Positions 10,820-24,362 of a DNA stretch of 39,514 nucleotides are shown here, piece after piece (the first letter of the stretch is position 1; every line of letters begins with the position of its first letter). A program made the translations under genes and the position numbers. The stretch lies in assembly GCA_937136395.1 (NCBI GenBank), contig CAKZOI010000025.1, positions 1 through 39,514 on the forward strand. Reading direction: 5' to 3'. The notes under the pieces were generated by a model. The model was not told where the DNA came from and did no database searches. It was given only the letters and a program-made list of their open reading frames with translations. The DNA is from an uncultured Opitutia bacterium. GTDB taxonomy: Bacteria; Verrucomicrobiota; Verrucomicrobiia; Opitutales; Coraliomargaritaceae.

Positions 10820-11446
10820 ATGGGTATAGAAATCGCGTTTGTTGTTATGCTAACATTTGGGTTGGCGGTCTTCTATTGGATCATCGTGAAGGGCGCTTCA
10901 CGTAAAATATGTCAGCAATACAAGAAGCTCGCACTGCAATTACGCGTCAAACTTACAGAGCCTCAACCCCAGTTGGCTGGATTCATTCGTCCCGAGCCAT
11001 TTGTGCACGGAGTGTATCGAGGCCGTGCGATGTCGATTTCTGTTCCAGGTAAAGGGCTCCAGAATACACGCCAAATCGAGACGATACTGAAAGTGGAAGT
11101 TCATGATAAGAAAATCCAATGGCAGATGACTGAAAAGGGCTTCCTCTCAAACATGCGCCAACGCGATAGTGGGGGTATGGAGCGTTGGCAAAGTGAGAAC
11201 AACGTATTTGATCTGGCGATAGACGTGCGCACGAACGAGTCCGCTCGTCTGACTCGTATTTTGCATGAGGATCGATTGCAGCAGATTTCAAGAGCACTTA
11301 AAGGCACCAAGTCATCTATTTATTTAGGAGAGGGAATGATGGTCTATACTAAGTTTGGGCTCATTGCCGATGATCGCGAACGCGAGCGTTTTCTGAAAGT
11401 CACCGAGCTGTTCTGTGACTTGGCAGAGGTGATCGAGGGGCGATAG
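10820..11446 (+). CDS. Membrane-anchored protein of unknown function
   Basis: I do not recognise this 208-residue protein. It begins with one strongly hydrophobic segment (IEIAFVVMLTFGLAVFYWIIV, about residues 3-23) followed by a basic stretch, which suggests an N-terminal anchor with a cytoplasmic remainder. The rest looks like a compact alpha/beta domain (VYRGRAMSISVPGKG, TILKVEVHDKKIQWQMTEKG, SSIYLGEGMMVYTKFGLI) without obvious catalytic motifs. It is transcribed away from the acetyltransferase/lipoprotein pair. The reading frame is long and protein-like, so I am confident that it is a gene. Confidence 0.8.
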   Translation: MGIEIAFVVMLTFGLAVFYWIIVKGASRKICQQYKKLALQLRVKLTEPQPQLAGFIRPEPFVHGVYRGRAMSISVPGKGLQNTRQIETILKVEVHDKKIQWQMTEKGFLSNMRQRDSGGMERWQSENNVFDLAIDVRTNESARLTRILHEDRLQQISRALKGTKSSIYLGEGMMVYTKFGLIADDRERERFLKVTELFCDLAEVIEGR

Positions 11447-11479
11447 CCTTCTCTAGGATCTGGTATTTCGTAGCGTGCC

Positions 11480-11546
11480 GCTTCAGCAAACGAGTGTTGT
11501 GCTGGTGGTGACTCGGCCCGATGATATGCTAAACGTTTGCTAAAGC
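11480..11546. repeat. 13-bp inverted repeat with one mismatch
   Basis: GCTTCAGCAAACG (11480-11492) and CGTTTGCTAAAGC (11534-11546) are reverse complements except at one position, with 41 bases between them. No T tract follows, so this is not a standard terminator. It may be a REP-like pair of another family or an operator. The rest of the spacer 11447-11670 is AT-rich towards the next gene and shows no coding signal. Confidence 0.4.
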
Positions 11547-11670
11547 TACACGCCACCAGGCGAATTCCATGAGCCAGAATGGAACGAACTTCACTTCTCG
11601 GGCACTATTATTTAATAAATAAAGTCAACTTTTTCTCTAATAAATAGCTCCGTCCTACGTTTTACTTAAT

Positions 11671-13122
11671 ATGAAATTCTATAAACTATCCCTCTCTGCC
11701 TTTTTTATTGCCTCATTTCTAGATGCGCAGCCAGCAATTACAGTATACAACAAGGATTTTGGCGTCGTGCGCGATACTGTATCACTGGATCTGAAGTCAG
11801 GTATCAGCGACGTCAATTATAGCGGAGTGACTGCACAACTGGAGCCCGAGTCCGTGATTTTACGCGATCCGACAGGCAAGGTTGCCTTGAGTGTGCTTGA
11901 GCAGAGCTACCGAGGGGATCCAGTCGATCAACAGCGCTTATTACAGATGTTTGAGGGCGAGACGATTCGCTTCCTTCGCACGGGTGATGGTAAGGATGTG
12001 ATTGAGAGCGGCACAATCATCCGTGCCCCTTCAATGGTTACGACTAAAAATCAATACGGCCATCAACAACAGAAACATTTAGAGCCGATAATCGAAGTCG
12101 ATGGTGAGTTACAAACACGACTGCCTGGTATTCCACTCTTTCCGAGCCTTGGTGATGACTCGGTCCTCCAGCCGACCTTATCGTGGAAACTATTTTCTGA
12201 TAAAAAAGCCAAAGTCGATGCCCAGCTCAGCTATCTGACTAATGGTATGTCTTGGAAGTCAGACTACAACCTAGTGCTTCCTGAAAAAGGCGATGAAGTG
12301 AGTTTGACTGGATGGGTCTCGATTGAGAACAACACAGGGAAGACTTTTGAGGATGCGAAGATCAAGCTCATCGCGGGCGACGTGAACAAGGTAGAGCCAG
12401 CTCCACAAGTGCGCCGTGCAAAGATGTATGACATGGCAATGGCAGAGGCTGTGAGTGCCGCTCCGCAAGTCGAAGAGAAGAAGTTTGACGAATTTCACAT
12501 GTATACACTGCCGTTGCCGACCACCTTACGCGATGCAGAGACTAAGCAAGTCGAGTTTGTGCGAGGCGAAGGCGTGCAAACGAAAAAGCGCTACGTTTAC
12601 GAAGGTTTCAAGGGGAGTTATTATGGTGGGGTGAATTTAAATCAAAGCTACGGTAAAAATTCCCAGCCTGACGTCGCTATTTACCGCGAACTCGAGAACA
12701 GGGAAGAAAATGGCCTCGGCGTGCCACTACCCGCTGGTCGGATGCGCTTCTACCGAATGGATGACGATGGCCAGCTAGAGTTTACTGGTGAGAATACCAT
12801 CGATCACACTCCGAAGAACGAAACCATACGTGTGTATTTAGGGAACGCCTTCGACATCGTCGGCGAGCGTAAGCGCACCAACTTTTACAAGCACCCGAGT
12901 CGCGATTTAATCCGCGAAACCTACGAAATCGAAATTCGTAACCGTAGCGAAGAGCCCGTCACCGTGAACGTCGTAGAGCATCTGTTCCGTTGGTCCAATT
13001 GGGAAATTCAAAAAAACAGCCACGAGTTCGTGAAAGAAGATGCGCAAACCATCGAGTTTCCAGTAAGCGTCGGACCTGATGGCACCGCAAGCGTGAGCTA
13101 CACTGTCGAGTATATTTGGTAG
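11671..13122 (+). CDS. Exported DUF4139-domain protein
   Basis: The 483-residue product has a signal peptide ([20 protein letters not shown]) and mature sequence [20 protein letters not shown], typical of the N-terminus of DUF4139/DUF4140-like proteins. The C-terminal beta-rich domain has the family-like segments [38 protein letters not shown] and [18 protein letters not shown]. The family is widespread in Gram-negative bacteria and has no established enzymatic role. The protein is probably periplasmic or outer-membrane associated. The ATG follows the AT-rich leader tttacttaat, with no Shine-Dalgarno. Confidence 0.88.
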   Translation: MKFYKLSLSAFFIASFLDAQPAITVYNKDFGVVRDTVSLDLKSGISDVNYSGVTAQLEPESVILRDPTGKVALSVLEQSYRGDPVDQQRLLQMFEGETIRFLRTGDGKDVIESGTIIRAPSMVTTKNQYGHQQQKHLEPIIEVDGELQTRLPGIPLFPSLGDDSVLQPTLSWKLFSDKKAKVDAQLSYLTNGMSWKSDYNLVLPEKGDEVSLTGWVSIENNTGKTFEDAKIKLIAGDVNKVEPAPQVRRAKMYDMAMAEAVSAAPQVEEKKFDEFHMYTLPLPTTLRDAETKQVEFVRGEGVQTKKRYVYEGFKGSYYGGVNLNQSYGKNSQPDVAIYRELENREENGLGVPLPAGRMRFYRMDDDGQLEFTGENTIDHTPKNETIRVYLGNAFDIVGERKRTNFYKHPSRDLIRETYEIEIRNRSEEPVTVNVVEHLFRWSNWEIQKNSHEFVKEDAQTIEFPVSVGPDGTASVSYTVEYIW

Positions 13123-13174
13123 GAAATCGTGACTCTAGCGCCCGTGCAACTGCGGGATTAGCTTACTGGTCAAG

Positions 13175-14086
13175 GTGAGCTCGCCTGAGCTGACGCCTTT
13201 GCAAGATGTCACAGTGCCATCGCGTATCGTCCATCTGCCTTTGTCATGGGATGATTCGTCGACACAGGAAGCAACGCGAAAATATATGCAGTCCGTTCGC
13301 GAGGATGCTCCATGGTGCCCTGATAATATCGAATTTATTCGACGTATCAATGGTTTGGATACACGTCAGGATGTGTATGATGTGGTATTCAACGCTAGTT
13401 ATGTTGTGCTAGGTCTCGGCGATGTGTATCTAGGCGCGCCAGTGGCGACACCCCTTGATCCGCGCCATCGGTTAGTCACCACGAAATACAATCCTGCGCG
13501 CATCTGGACTCCTGAAAATGCGGTGGGCATTGGCGGTGCGTATATGTGTATCTACGGGATGGAAGGCCCAGGCGGATATCAATTTGTCGGCCGAACAGTG
13601 CAGATGAGGAATCGTTACAATACCGCAGCTTCATTCAAATCGGGTAAGCCTTGGCTTCTTCGTTTCTTCGATCAGATACGTTACTATCCAGTTAGCACAG
13701 AAGAGTTGGAGGGCTTACGTCATGATTTTCCGCAAGGGAGATATAACCCAAAGATTGAAGAAGGTTCTTTTAGCCTATCCGATTACGAAGCGTTTTTAAA
13801 AGCGAACGAAAGTAGTATCACGGAGTTTAAAACCAAGCAGCAGGCATCGTTCGATGAGGAACGTGCTCGTTGGGATGCCGCCTGACTATCCGGTTATGTG
13901 GAAGAAGAGGGTGGCGGGGTAATCGAAGATGCCGCGGAACTACCTGACGGTGCTGAGCCAGTAGAAAGCCCTGTCGCTGGTAGTGTGTGGAAGGTCTTGA
14001 TTCTTGAAGAAGGGCGCACGGTTGAAGAGGGCGAGGATATATCCACTGCGGGTAGCTGGCGTGGATTTCTGACTGAGGCTAATTAG
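13175..14086 (+). pseudogene. 3' remnant of a urea carboxylase gene
   Basis: The frame from about 13175 encodes the carboxyltransferase (AHS1/KipI-like) domain found near the C-terminus of urea carboxylase: [69 protein letters not shown] and [16 protein letters not shown]. An in-frame TGA at 13883-13885 interrupts it. The same frame continues into a biotinyl-carrier start (VESPVAGSVWKVLILEEG) that derails before the ESMKME biotin site and ends at 14086. About 300 of roughly 1,200 expected residues remain, with no biotin-carboxylase part and no biotinyl lysine. Some identical-looking domain text suggests fairly recent decay. No other urea genes are in the window. Confidence 0.85.
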
Positions 14087-14880
14087 TCTTCTAAATCGAG
14101 GACCTCCTCAGCAAAGTCGTCCATCATCTCGAAAGCGCGTTTAGCGGTCCGTTCGTGGTAACGGGCACCGTCTGATTGTGCAGTTGGATCCGTGAATGAG
14201 TGAACCGCGCTGCTGAATTGAACGAGCTGCCAGTCGTCCACTCCGCTGGTCTGCATCGCTGAGATGAATTGATGCACGTGTGCCTGTGGGACGTAGGGAT
14301 CGGCTGCACCGTGGAGAATGAGGAGCGGGATCTTCACCTTTGCGGCATCGGCTTCAAGTGTGGGTGAAACCAGATCACCGTGAAAGGAGACGATGCCGTC
14401 GAGGTCCTCGGTTCCAGTGCGTGCATATTCGAGTAGTGTGCCACCACCAAAACAAAAGCCGATCGCTAGAGTTTTGTCTAAATCGATCGGGTGCCCTTTG
14501 GCGAGTTCATCAAACACATCGACAGCCTTCTGTGCGCGTTCACGCATCAGGGCTCGATCGCCTCGGACGAAGCCTGCTGCGGCTCCCGCCTCCTTGCCAT
14601 CTTTTGGGCGCACCTCCGTGCCATACATGTCGGCGATGAAAACTACGAACTCGTCGCCTGCGATTTCCTTGGCTTTTTCATGTGTGGCTTGAGTGTCGGG
14701 TCCCATCCAATTTGGGATCATGAGGATTCCCGGTAGGTTTGTATCCTCCGGTAGGTCGCTGGAATAGATCAGGTGACCTTGAAAGGTAGTGCCGTCGATT
14801 TCGTAAGGAACCGCTTCTTTGATGAATTCAGCGCTTAATGAAATAGACGAGGCGAGTAGTAGTGGTAGGTGCGTTTTCAT
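14083..14880 (-). CDS. Exported dienelactone hydrolase family protein
   Basis: This 265-residue alpha/beta hydrolase has an N-terminal signal-like segment ([19 protein letters not shown]). The likely catalytic triad is Cys143 in GFCFGGG, Asp194 in GAADPYVP and His227 in SAVHSFTDP, which is the dienelactone-hydrolase (DLH) arrangement with a Cys nucleophile. The segment [15 protein letters not shown] is also typical of the family. The true substrate is unknown; relatives act on esters and lactones. Its 3' end meets the end of the urea carboxylase remnant (four-base overlap, convergent). Confidence 0.88.
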   Translation of the reverse strand: MKTHLPLLLASSISLSAEFIKEAVPYEIDGTTFQGHLIYSSDLPEDTNLPGILMIPNWMGPDTQATHEKAKEIAGDEFVVFIADMYGTEVRPKDGKEAGAAAGFVRGDRALMRERAQKAVDVFDELAKGHPIDLDKTLAIGFCFGGGTLLEYARTGTEDLDGIVSFHGDLVSPTLEADAAKVKIPLLILHGAADPYVPQAHVHQFISAMQTSGVDDWQLVQFSSAVHSFTDPTAQSDGARYHERTAKRAFEMMDDFAEEVLDLED

Positions 14881-14922
14881 GCTTCTAACTTAGACATTGG
14901 GCGGGTGCGCCAAGTCGCGGCC

Positions 14923-15504
14923 CTACGATTTTGTGTCGCGATAGATCTTCGCCAGCGTTGCGAAATCTTCGTCCTTAGTGCCACTGAGAATAGTGTGGTC
15001 ATAAAACTCGCTTTGCCTCATCTCTTCGATGGCGACGTGCATACGGCGTTGAACTTCGTCTTCGGCGTCGGTGCCGCGCCCGCGCAGGCGGTTTTCGAGT
15101 TCTTCGATGCTGGGTGGCATGATGAAGACGGTGACGACATTGCCTTTGAGCAGCGGGTCTTTTTCAGAGGTCTCGCGCATTTGCGCGGCGCCTTGCACGT
15201 CGATGTTGAGCAGCAGGTCGGTGCCGGCGGCGAGCTTGTCTTGCACTTCGCTCTTGAGCGTGCCGTAGAGATTGCTGTGGACGTGCGCGTATTCGTAAAA
15301 CTCGCCCGCTGCGACTTTCGCTTCAAAGGTGTCGTGATCGAAAAAGTAATAGTCGACCGTATCGACTTCGCCGCCGCGTGGTTGGCGCGTGGTGGAGGTG
15401 ACCACGCGTTCAACTGTGGGAACTTCGGCGAGCATACGGTCACAGACGGTGGTTTTGCCACTACCTGCAGGACCGGAGACGATGATGAGTTTTCCTGAAG
15501 TCAC
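14923..15504 (-). CDS. gmk: Guanylate kinase
   Basis: This essential enzyme phosphorylates GMP to GDP with ATP. The 193-residue protein has the P-loop [10 protein letters not shown] (Lys17), the GMP-binding segments [19 protein letters not shown] and [16 protein letters not shown], the strand [10 protein letters not shown] and the lid [20 protein letters not shown]. Length is normal, about 190-210. The start is a GTG at 15504, only six bases downstream of the stop of the membrane-protein gene on the same strand, so the two are likely co-transcribed. Confidence 0.96.
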   Translation of the reverse strand: MTSGKLIIVSGPAGSGKTTVCDRMLAEVPTVERVVTSTTRQPRGGEVDTVDYYFFDHDTFEAKVAAGEFYEYAHVHSNLYGTLKSEVQDKLAAGTDLLLNIDVQGAAQMRETSEKDPLLKGNVVTVFIMPPSIEELENRLRGRGTDAEDEVQRRMHVAIEEMRQSEFYDHTILSGTKDEDFATLAKIYRDTKS

Positions 15505-15510
15505 GGTAGA

Positions 15511-16044
15511 CTAGTAGCTAAAGGCGACTCCAGCGAGAAGGAGCCCGTAGGCGGCAAAAATACCTCCAAAGATTTTCGGGCGTTGCTCGGATTTGTAGAG
15601 CCATTCGAGAAAGTTGCGTAATTTGTAGGGACTGGCGCCGAGGAGTAATGCGGCGACGATACAGATATAAACGAAGACCTTGAGGATGAGCGCGGCACCG
15701 AAATACATATAAGAGGCATCGAGGAGTGCACCCGCTGTTAGTAAGGTCAGCGCGGCGAGACCACGCACGGCAAGAAAGTCTGGCACAAAGTAAAATGAAC
15801 CGACGGCAACCACTAAAAAGAGAATGAAGAGCAGTTTCTTATATTGCCCGAAATCAGCGGGGCCGAGGTGCATGACCTTATATAGAAACCAAGCCGTTGC
15901 GGCACCCATAAGAATATAGGCTGCGGTGGTTGAACGAGGAAAGGCCTTGGCACTTTTTTCTGAGGCCATACCGTGCCACAAAAAGTGCGCACCGAAGGCG
16001 ATTAAGAAAATCCCAGTGAAGAGTGTGGCTTGAAAGAGGCTCAT
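15511..16044 (-). CDS. Polytopic membrane protein of unknown function
   Basis: The 177-residue product has about five or six hydrophobic segments (for example [56 protein letters not shown] and [17 protein letters not shown]) separated by short loops, so it is an integral inner-membrane protein. I do not recognise a family or transport motif. The stop codon lies six bases before the GTG of gmk, so they probably share a transcript. No function follows from that alone. Confidence 0.8.
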   Translation of the reverse strand: MSLFQATLFTGIFLIAFGAHFLWHGMASEKSAKAFPRSTTAAYILMGAATAWFLYKVMHLGPADFGQYKKLLFILFLVVAVGSFYFVPDFLAVRGLAALTLLTAGALLDASYMYFGAALILKVFVYICIVAALLLGASPYKLRNFLEWLYKSEQRPKIFGGIFAAYGLLLAGVAFSY

Positions 16045-16166
16045 AAGTGAATGGCGAATGCTAGATGACTAATTGCGGATACAATGGCTAATGACTAATG
16101 GCAGCGGTGGAAGGAAAAAAGTAATTCCGCATTTGTCAGAGCATGAGAAGCGCTTAGGAAGGTGAG

Positions 16167-16832
16167 ATGGATTTATTGCTAGCTGGTTCCCTAAAGCCGA
16201 TTGATTTGATCGTATTTGACTGCGACGGGGTGTTGCTCGATTCGATGCCCGCTAAAATAGAATCGTTTCGCCAGTGGGTGCCTGAGCAACATGCGGATAC
16301 GCGCGAAGCGTTCATGGAGGTTGTGATGGCTGGTTTTGGTAAAGCGCGCACGCACCACATTCGCACTTTCTATGAGCAAATTTTGGGTAGCTGGGTGAGT
16401 GATGATTTTTTAGAGTCAGAAGTCGCACGTTTCACCGATATTTGTGAGCCACTGTGTGCGGCTGCTCAATGGCGGACTGGCTCGAAGGAATTTGTGCAAA
16501 CCTGCCGTGAGGCCACAATCCCACTCTACGTCCTATCAGGCACGCCGCAGAAACCATTGGAGGATATGTTGGAGTCGACTGGTGGCACGCCCTTGTTTGA
16601 CGTGATTATTGGTTCGCCACCAGCGAAGCCTGAGAGTTTAGCGCGAATCCTGTCAGAGACGGATACGCCGGCGCACCGGACTGTCTTTGTTGGAGATGCC
16701 AATGCTGACCAAGAGGCGGCGTTGCATGTGGGCGCCCATTTCGTGTATTTCCCTTCCGAGGCGAACCCGCCCCTGCAAAAAACGCCTACTGTGGTTCAGG
16801 ATCTAAGGGAGTTGTTGGCTCAAATGGAATGA
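16167..16832 (+). CDS. HAD-superfamily hydrolase (phosphoglycolate phosphatase-like)
   Basis: This 221-residue phosphatase-type HAD protein has all four motifs: motif [10 protein letters not shown] (nucleophile Asp18, acid/base Asp20), motif II LSGT (123-126), motif III Lys154 in PPAKPES, and motif IV VGDANAD (175-181). The helical cap between motifs I and II puts it in the Gph/beta-phosphoglucomutase subgroup. The substrate is not determinable. The sequence aggaaggtgag just before the ATG is one of the few Shine-Dalgarno-like leaders in the window. The 3' end overlaps the convergent C39-like gene by 47 bases. Confidence 0.92.
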   Translation: MDLLLAGSLKPIDLIVFDCDGVLLDSMPAKIESFRQWVPEQHADTREAFMEVVMAGFGKARTHHIRTFYEQILGSWVSDDFLESEVARFTDICEPLCAAAQWRTGSKEFVQTCREATIPLYVLSGTPQKPLEDMLESTGGTPLFDVIIGSPPAKPESLARILSETDTPAHRTVFVGDANADQEAALHVGAHFVYFPSEANPPLQKTPTVVQDLRELLAQME

Positions 16833-17604
16833 ACTGAACCATGCCGAGTATCTTGAGCTCTAGTTGCTCGGCATCGGTTGGTATAAACCATTGTGCCCCA
16901 TCTCGCATTTTTAATGTGCCACGATATACCTCTCCCCAGGTGCCGAATGTTAGATAGCCAGAACGGTCCGCCCTGATAAAGGTGATCGCATGGGTGCCGA
17001 TCGCTGGCTGCATGCCTTGGGGGTATTTGGGCTTCACGATGAGGTAGCCTGATCTAAAATTGGGCAACATTTCCAGAAAGGTCTTCAATTCGTAGGGCGG
17101 ATCGATGATGTGCGAATGCACCCGTAGGTTTCCTTGGGACAGTTCGTGCACCAGCTCGTCCATCACGATTGCGGCGGCGAGTGAGTTTGTGCCGAAGCTC
17201 TCCGTTCGCTGTTGCCCTGCCATCTTACTAATACGGCGGTCGATTTCGTTAAAAAAATTCAGTTTGTATTTTTGTGAATCCGCATTCCGGTTGAAAGGTG
17301 AGATCAAGCCAAATTTCTCATACCAGATGAGTATGTTGAGGAGGGCCGTGGGGCCACAACCACTCTCTGGCACCGGATAAATGAATTGATTTTCAGAGAG
17401 AATCGACAGCCGATTGAGCGCTTGATTCGAACGTTCAGTGCCATGGATCGTTCTGTAATGATAGTCGTGCTTCTGAGTTTCAGCGTTCCACGTGCGCTCG
17501 ATTACTTGGAAATTGTGATTGATCAGACGACTCTGTGCCGCTGTTGGCATCGATATTGTGACGCTTAAGGTGGCCAAGAAAAATGTCACGATAGGAGACT
17601 TCAT
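16786..17604 (-). CDS. Secreted papain-fold (C39-like) protein, putative cysteine peptidase
   Basis: The 272-residue product starts with a signal-like segment ([20 protein letters not shown]). The central motif [21 protein letters not shown] (Cys83) followed about 120 residues later by [11 protein letters not shown] (His205) and YLTFGTWG matches the Cys...His layout of C39-like papain-fold proteins. The family therefore gives a candidate Cys-His pair, but activity is not proven and a distant relative could be inactive. The first part ([17 protein letters not shown]) is unassigned. It converges on the HAD gene with a 47-base overlap of coding ends. No processing partner or peptide precursor gene is visible nearby. 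Confidence 0.68.
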   Translation of the reverse strand: MKSPIVTFFLATLSVTISMPTAAQSRLINHNFQVIERTWNAETQKHDYHYRTIHGTERSNQALNRLSILSENQFIYPVPESGCGPTALLNILIWYEKFGLISPFNRNADSQKYKLNFFNEIDRRISKMAGQQRTESFGTNSLAAAIVMDELVHELSQGNLRVHSHIIDPPYELKTFLEMLPNFRSGYLIVKPKYPQGMQPAIGTHAITFIRADRSGYLTFGTWGEVYRGTLKMRDGAQWFIPTDAEQLELKILGMVQFIPFEPTTPLDPEPQ

Positions 17605-17702
17605 CGGCTAAAGTTTTATTTCATTCTAGCTGCAGGGTAAAGCTCGGAGATCCCAGTATTAGAAAAACTTAAATTAGCTCTACTTTTTTGTTTAACCTTA
17701 AG

Positions 17703-17719
17703 GATAAGCTTAACTTATC
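17703..17719 (+). promoter_or_regulatory. Hairpin just upstream of the outer-membrane protein start codon
   Basis: GATAAG (17703-17708) and CTTATC (17714-17719) pair perfectly around CTTAA, three bases before the ATG at 17723. It overlaps a second possible palindrome formed by TTAACCTTA and TAAGCTTAA. Either could fold in the mRNA leader and cover the start site, or act as an operator. No ribosome-binding motif is visible. Confidence 0.35.
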
Positions 17720-17722
17720 TGA

Positions 17723-18625
17723 ATGCTGTTTACAAAAACTACTATAAATAACAAACAACTATCCTTACTATCCCTTGGACTACTAGCTGCGGGATCACTA
17801 CTCAACGCTGCCGATGGCTTCGTTCTCTTTGGAGATAATGTCGAAAAGCCTGCACCCGAAGATAAATTCGTTCGTCCGGTAACAGCACCTTACTTCCACG
17901 AAGACTCATTCGTGACGACTGATATACGCGCATGGTATCTAAACCATGAGTTTGGCAATGATACGCTCGGTGGCGACGTCACTGTGATGGCCCTTCAAGT
18001 GCGCATCGCGCTTACCGAGAGCCTGCAGTTGGTCGCTTACAAGGACGGTTACACTGAATTCGACGACACTGCAATCCTCGGCGATAATGAAGGCTGGAAT
18101 GATATCGGTGCCGGCATCAAGTGGGCGTTCATCCAAGACTGGGAAAACAACTTCCACATGGCCGCAGGTATCGGCTATGAGTTTGCTCTCGGTGACGAAG
18201 AGGTGCTTCAAGATACCAATGAGCTACGTCTATGGCTTTCTGCCAATAAGGGCTTTGGCAGGCTGCACCTTGGTGCAACAGTGAACGCGATCCTTTCTGA
18301 GGACGATTCAGATGGCCTCGCGGGTAACTCCGACATGTTCATGCTCCACTTACACGCAGATTACTATCTTACCGACTGGTTGAGCCCGGAGGTCGAAATC
18401 AACGGTTACTTTGCTCAAGACGACGAAGGACTGGCAGTGTCTGGTGTGGATGCGGGAAGCCTCGGTGGTTGTGACGACAACGATGTTTACACCATCGCAC
18501 TTGGAGCTGAGTTACGCCCATTCTGCGAAAATTCTGCGATTCGTGTTGCCTACGAAAAAGAGCTTAATGATGATATGTCTTTATTCGGTTCTAGTTGGAC
18601 AGTTTCTGCGATTTACGAGTTTTAG
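17723..18625 (+). CDS. Outer-membrane beta-barrel protein
   Basis: The 300-residue protein has a signal peptide (about 1-29, ending near LLNAAD). The mature part consists of alternating amphipathic strands separated by acidic loops (RAWYLNHEF, LQLVAYKDGYTEF, FHMAAGIGYEFAL, LRLWLSANKGFGRLHLGATV) and ends in IYEF, with the C-terminal aromatic residue expected of barrels inserted by the BAM complex. I do not recognise a specific porin or transport family. It is flanked by a leader hairpin and a strong terminator, so it is probably monocistronic. Confidence 0.82.
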   Translation: MLFTKTTINNKQLSLLSLGLLAAGSLLNAADGFVLFGDNVEKPAPEDKFVRPVTAPYFHEDSFVTTDIRAWYLNHEFGNDTLGGDVTVMALQVRIALTESLQLVAYKDGYTEFDDTAILGDNEGWNDIGAGIKWAFIQDWENNFHMAAGIGYEFALGDEEVLQDTNELRLWLSANKGFGRLHLGATVNAILSEDDSDGLAGNSDMFMLHLHADYYLTDWLSPEVEINGYFAQDDEGLAVSGVDAGSLGGCDDNDVYTIALGAELRPFCENSAIRVAYEKELNDDMSLFGSSWTVSAIYEF

Positions 18626-18658
18626 AATACTTAAATTTAGTGTTTAGTTTGCAATCTA

Positions 18659-18692
18659 AGGGCGATCCGTTTCGGGTCGCCCTTTCTTTTTT
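18659..18692 (+). terminator. Rho-independent terminator of the outer-membrane protein gene
   Basis: The arm agggcgatcc (18659-18668) pairs with gggtcgccct (18674-18683), one G-T pair included, around the loop gtttc, and is followed by ttctttttt. The stem and T tract overlap the last codons of the convergent small acetyltransferase gene. Confidence 0.85.
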
Positions 18693-18960
18693 AAACGAGC
18701 AAACGCTGCACTTTGGAGTGCCGACGGGCATAGACACCGATATAAGAACACTCCGGAATGACTTTTAGGCTCTGCGTCTGAGCATACTGGAATGCCGCCT
18801 TCGCGAGTTGCCCAGCAATACTCTGCCCGCGTAGCTCCGGTGGCACGAAGGTGTGTGTAATCGTCATAAGACCATCCGCCAAATCATAGTCGAGCACGGC
18901 TGTGGCGTCCTCGACCTGAATCTCAAAGCGCGCTCGCTCAATGTTGTGGGTGACTTTCAT
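18691..18960 (-). CDS. Small GNAT-like acetyltransferase (N-acetyltransferase CG type)
   Basis: The 89-residue product (MKVTHNIERARFEIQVED and onward) has a minimal GNAT core: a beta-strand pair, TITHTFVPPELRGQSIAGQLAKAAF with the RGQSIAGQL acetyl-CoA loop, and VIPECSYIGVYARRH at the end, which fits the very short YjdJ/YidJ-like group. I chose the ATG at 18960 because an upstream in-frame extension runs into metH and reads as non-protein. metH ends at 18962, leaving one base between the genes, so it is probably translated from the metH transcript. The substrate is unknown. Confidence 0.8.
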   Translation of the reverse strand: MKVTHNIERARFEIQVEDATAVLDYDLADGLMTITHTFVPPELRGQSIAGQLAKAAFQYAQTQSLKVIPECSYIGVYARRHSKVQRLLV

Positions 18961-18961
18961 T

Positions 18962-22834
<3,873 letters not shown>

Positions 22835-22846
22835 TACTTAAATTAA

Positions 22847-22876
22847 CATATCAAGATATTATGATATATTGATATG
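22847..22876. promoter_or_regulatory. 30-bp palindromic operator candidate before metH
   Basis: The sequence begins CATATCAA (22847-22854) and ends with its exact reverse complement TTGATATG (22869-22876). It can be read as two adjacent 12-base sites, ATATCAAGATAT and ATATATTGATAT, four bases apart. It sits between trkH and metH, just upstream of the metH start. The ATATC/GATAT word resembles, from memory, sites of SahR, an ArsR-family repressor of methionine-cycle genes such as metH. That link is inference. Confidence 0.6.
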
Positions 22877-22889
22877 ACAAGTTCTGATT

Positions 22890-24359
22890 TTAAGAAAAGC
22901 GCTTCCATGCCGAAGGAACAAAGAGGACCAAAATGGCGTAGATTTCAAGACGGCCAATGATCATCAATAGTGAGAGGAAGACTTTGGTGCTGCTTCTCAG
23001 AAAGTGGAAGTTCTCGGTGGGGCCGACGGCATCAAAGCCTGGCCCAATGTTGAAGAGCGTCGCTTGCACACACGAGAAGACGGTTAAAAACGAAATATGT
23101 GGCTCATTAGCTGAAATAAAGAGCATGGATAGTAATTGCAGGCCCGCCATGAGGATTAAAAAGAGTATCACGCTGTGAATTGCTCGCTCGCCAAGTGTTT
23201 GACCACCCATGCGCATGGGGATTGTAACGTTTGGGCGAAAGGCATGTGTAATACTGCGCATGGCGGCACGGACCGCGACCACGATACGCACTACTTTGAC
23301 GCCGCCACTGGTTGAGCCTGAGCAACCGCCGATAAACATGACAATCAGCAGGATCATTTTTGCTGGTGGTAGCCATTGATCAAAGTCAGTCGTTGCGTAG
23401 CCTGTCGTGGTGATGATGGATACGGATTGAAACACAGAGGCCCGGATGGAGTCGCGGTTCGGAAGTTGACCCGTTTGATCGACCAGAAACAAGACCAGCA
23501 TGGCAGCGGTTCCTAGAATTAAGGCATAGAACCAATAGACCTCATTGTTTTGTTTGAGGATGTGCGTTTGCCCACGGAGCAAGCGAATCATATACACAAA
23601 GGTGGTGCCGCAAATCGCCATGAAGACTATTGAAATCCATTCAAGTGTTGGGCTTTGGAATTCTTCCATACTCAAGGCTTCAGTGCTGAAACCACCTGTG
23701 GATACTGTAGTCATTGAGTGGTTGATGGCCTGAAACCAGTCCATACCGCCGAATCTGTAGGCGAGTGCGCATGCGACCGATACGACAAGGTAAAAAATCA
23801 TCAATTGTGACGCGCCACTTTGGATGCGACCGTGATCAAAGTCGGCTGAAGTTCCGGAGGACTCATTACTGAAAAGAATTTTCGCACCCGCACCGAGCGA
23901 GGAAAGGATCGCGACGAAGAAGACAACCACACCTAAGCCACCCACCCATTGGCTCATTGAGCGCCAGATGAGAAGACTTTTTGGAAACTTGTCGAAGTCA
24001 GAGAATGCCGTGGCACCCGTCGTGGTGAGCCCCGAAGCACTCTCAAAAATAGCGTCTGAATAGTCGCAATGCTCAGTGAATATATAGGGGAGAGCGCCGA
24101 CTAGAGTGGCCAGAATCCACGAGAGGCCGATGGCGACGAGTGCCTCCCGTCGAAACAGTTTGGTCTCCCCGTGACGACCGAGGATGTAGAAAATCGCTGC
24201 GATTCCGAGTGTGATACCAATCGTCGTGAGGAAGGCTTTAGTCGACTCATCGTGAATGGTTTCGCCCAATGCTAGGCCCGAGACTAGGCATACACTGAAG
24301 GCCCCTGCCAATGCAAGCAGAACCATGCTTAGGAGCCGATAGATAATGGGTGTATTCAC
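22890..24359 (-). CDS. trkH: Trk potassium uptake system, membrane subunit TrkH
   Basis: TrkH is the K+-translocating membrane subunit, controlled by TrkA on the cytoplasmic face. The 489-residue polytopic protein has the four pore-repeat filter regions of the TrkH/KtrB family: [43 protein letters not shown] and [13 protein letters not shown], with the selectivity Gly in each. The basic patch [11 protein letters not shown] is also conserved. trkA lies immediately upstream on the same strand (3-base gap), so the two form an operon. The metH operator candidate starts 14 bases past its end. Confidence 0.95.
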   Translation of the reverse strand: MNTPIIYRLLSMVLLALAGAFSVCLVSGLALGETIHDESTKAFLTTIGITLGIAAIFYILGRHGETKLFRREALVAIGLSWILATLVGALPYIFTEHCDYSDAIFESASGLTTTGATAFSDFDKFPKSLLIWRSMSQWVGGLGVVVFFVAILSSLGAGAKILFSNESSGTSADFDHGRIQSGASQLMIFYLVVSVACALAYRFGGMDWFQAINHSMTTVSTGGFSTEALSMEEFQSPTLEWISIVFMAICGTTFVYMIRLLRGQTHILKQNNEVYWFYALILGTAAMLVLFLVDQTGQLPNRDSIRASVFQSVSIITTTGYATTDFDQWLPPAKMILLIVMFIGGCSGSTSGGVKVVRIVVAVRAAMRSITHAFRPNVTIPMRMGGQTLGERAIHSVILFLILMAGLQLLSMLFISANEPHISFLTVFSCVQATLFNIGPGFDAVGPTENFHFLRSSTKVFLSLLMIIGRLEIYAILVLFVPSAWKRFS

Positions 24360-24362
24360 GGT

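Noticed and set aside
13898-14086. Independent small biotin-carrier protein starting at GTG 13898
   Set aside because: It is in frame with the urea carboxylase remnant, lacks the biotinylation motif, and is best read as the end of the same decayed gene.
22835-22889. Cobalamin or SAM riboswitch upstream of metH
   Set aside because: The gap to trkH is only 55 bases and is mostly filled by the palindrome, which is too small for either riboswitch.
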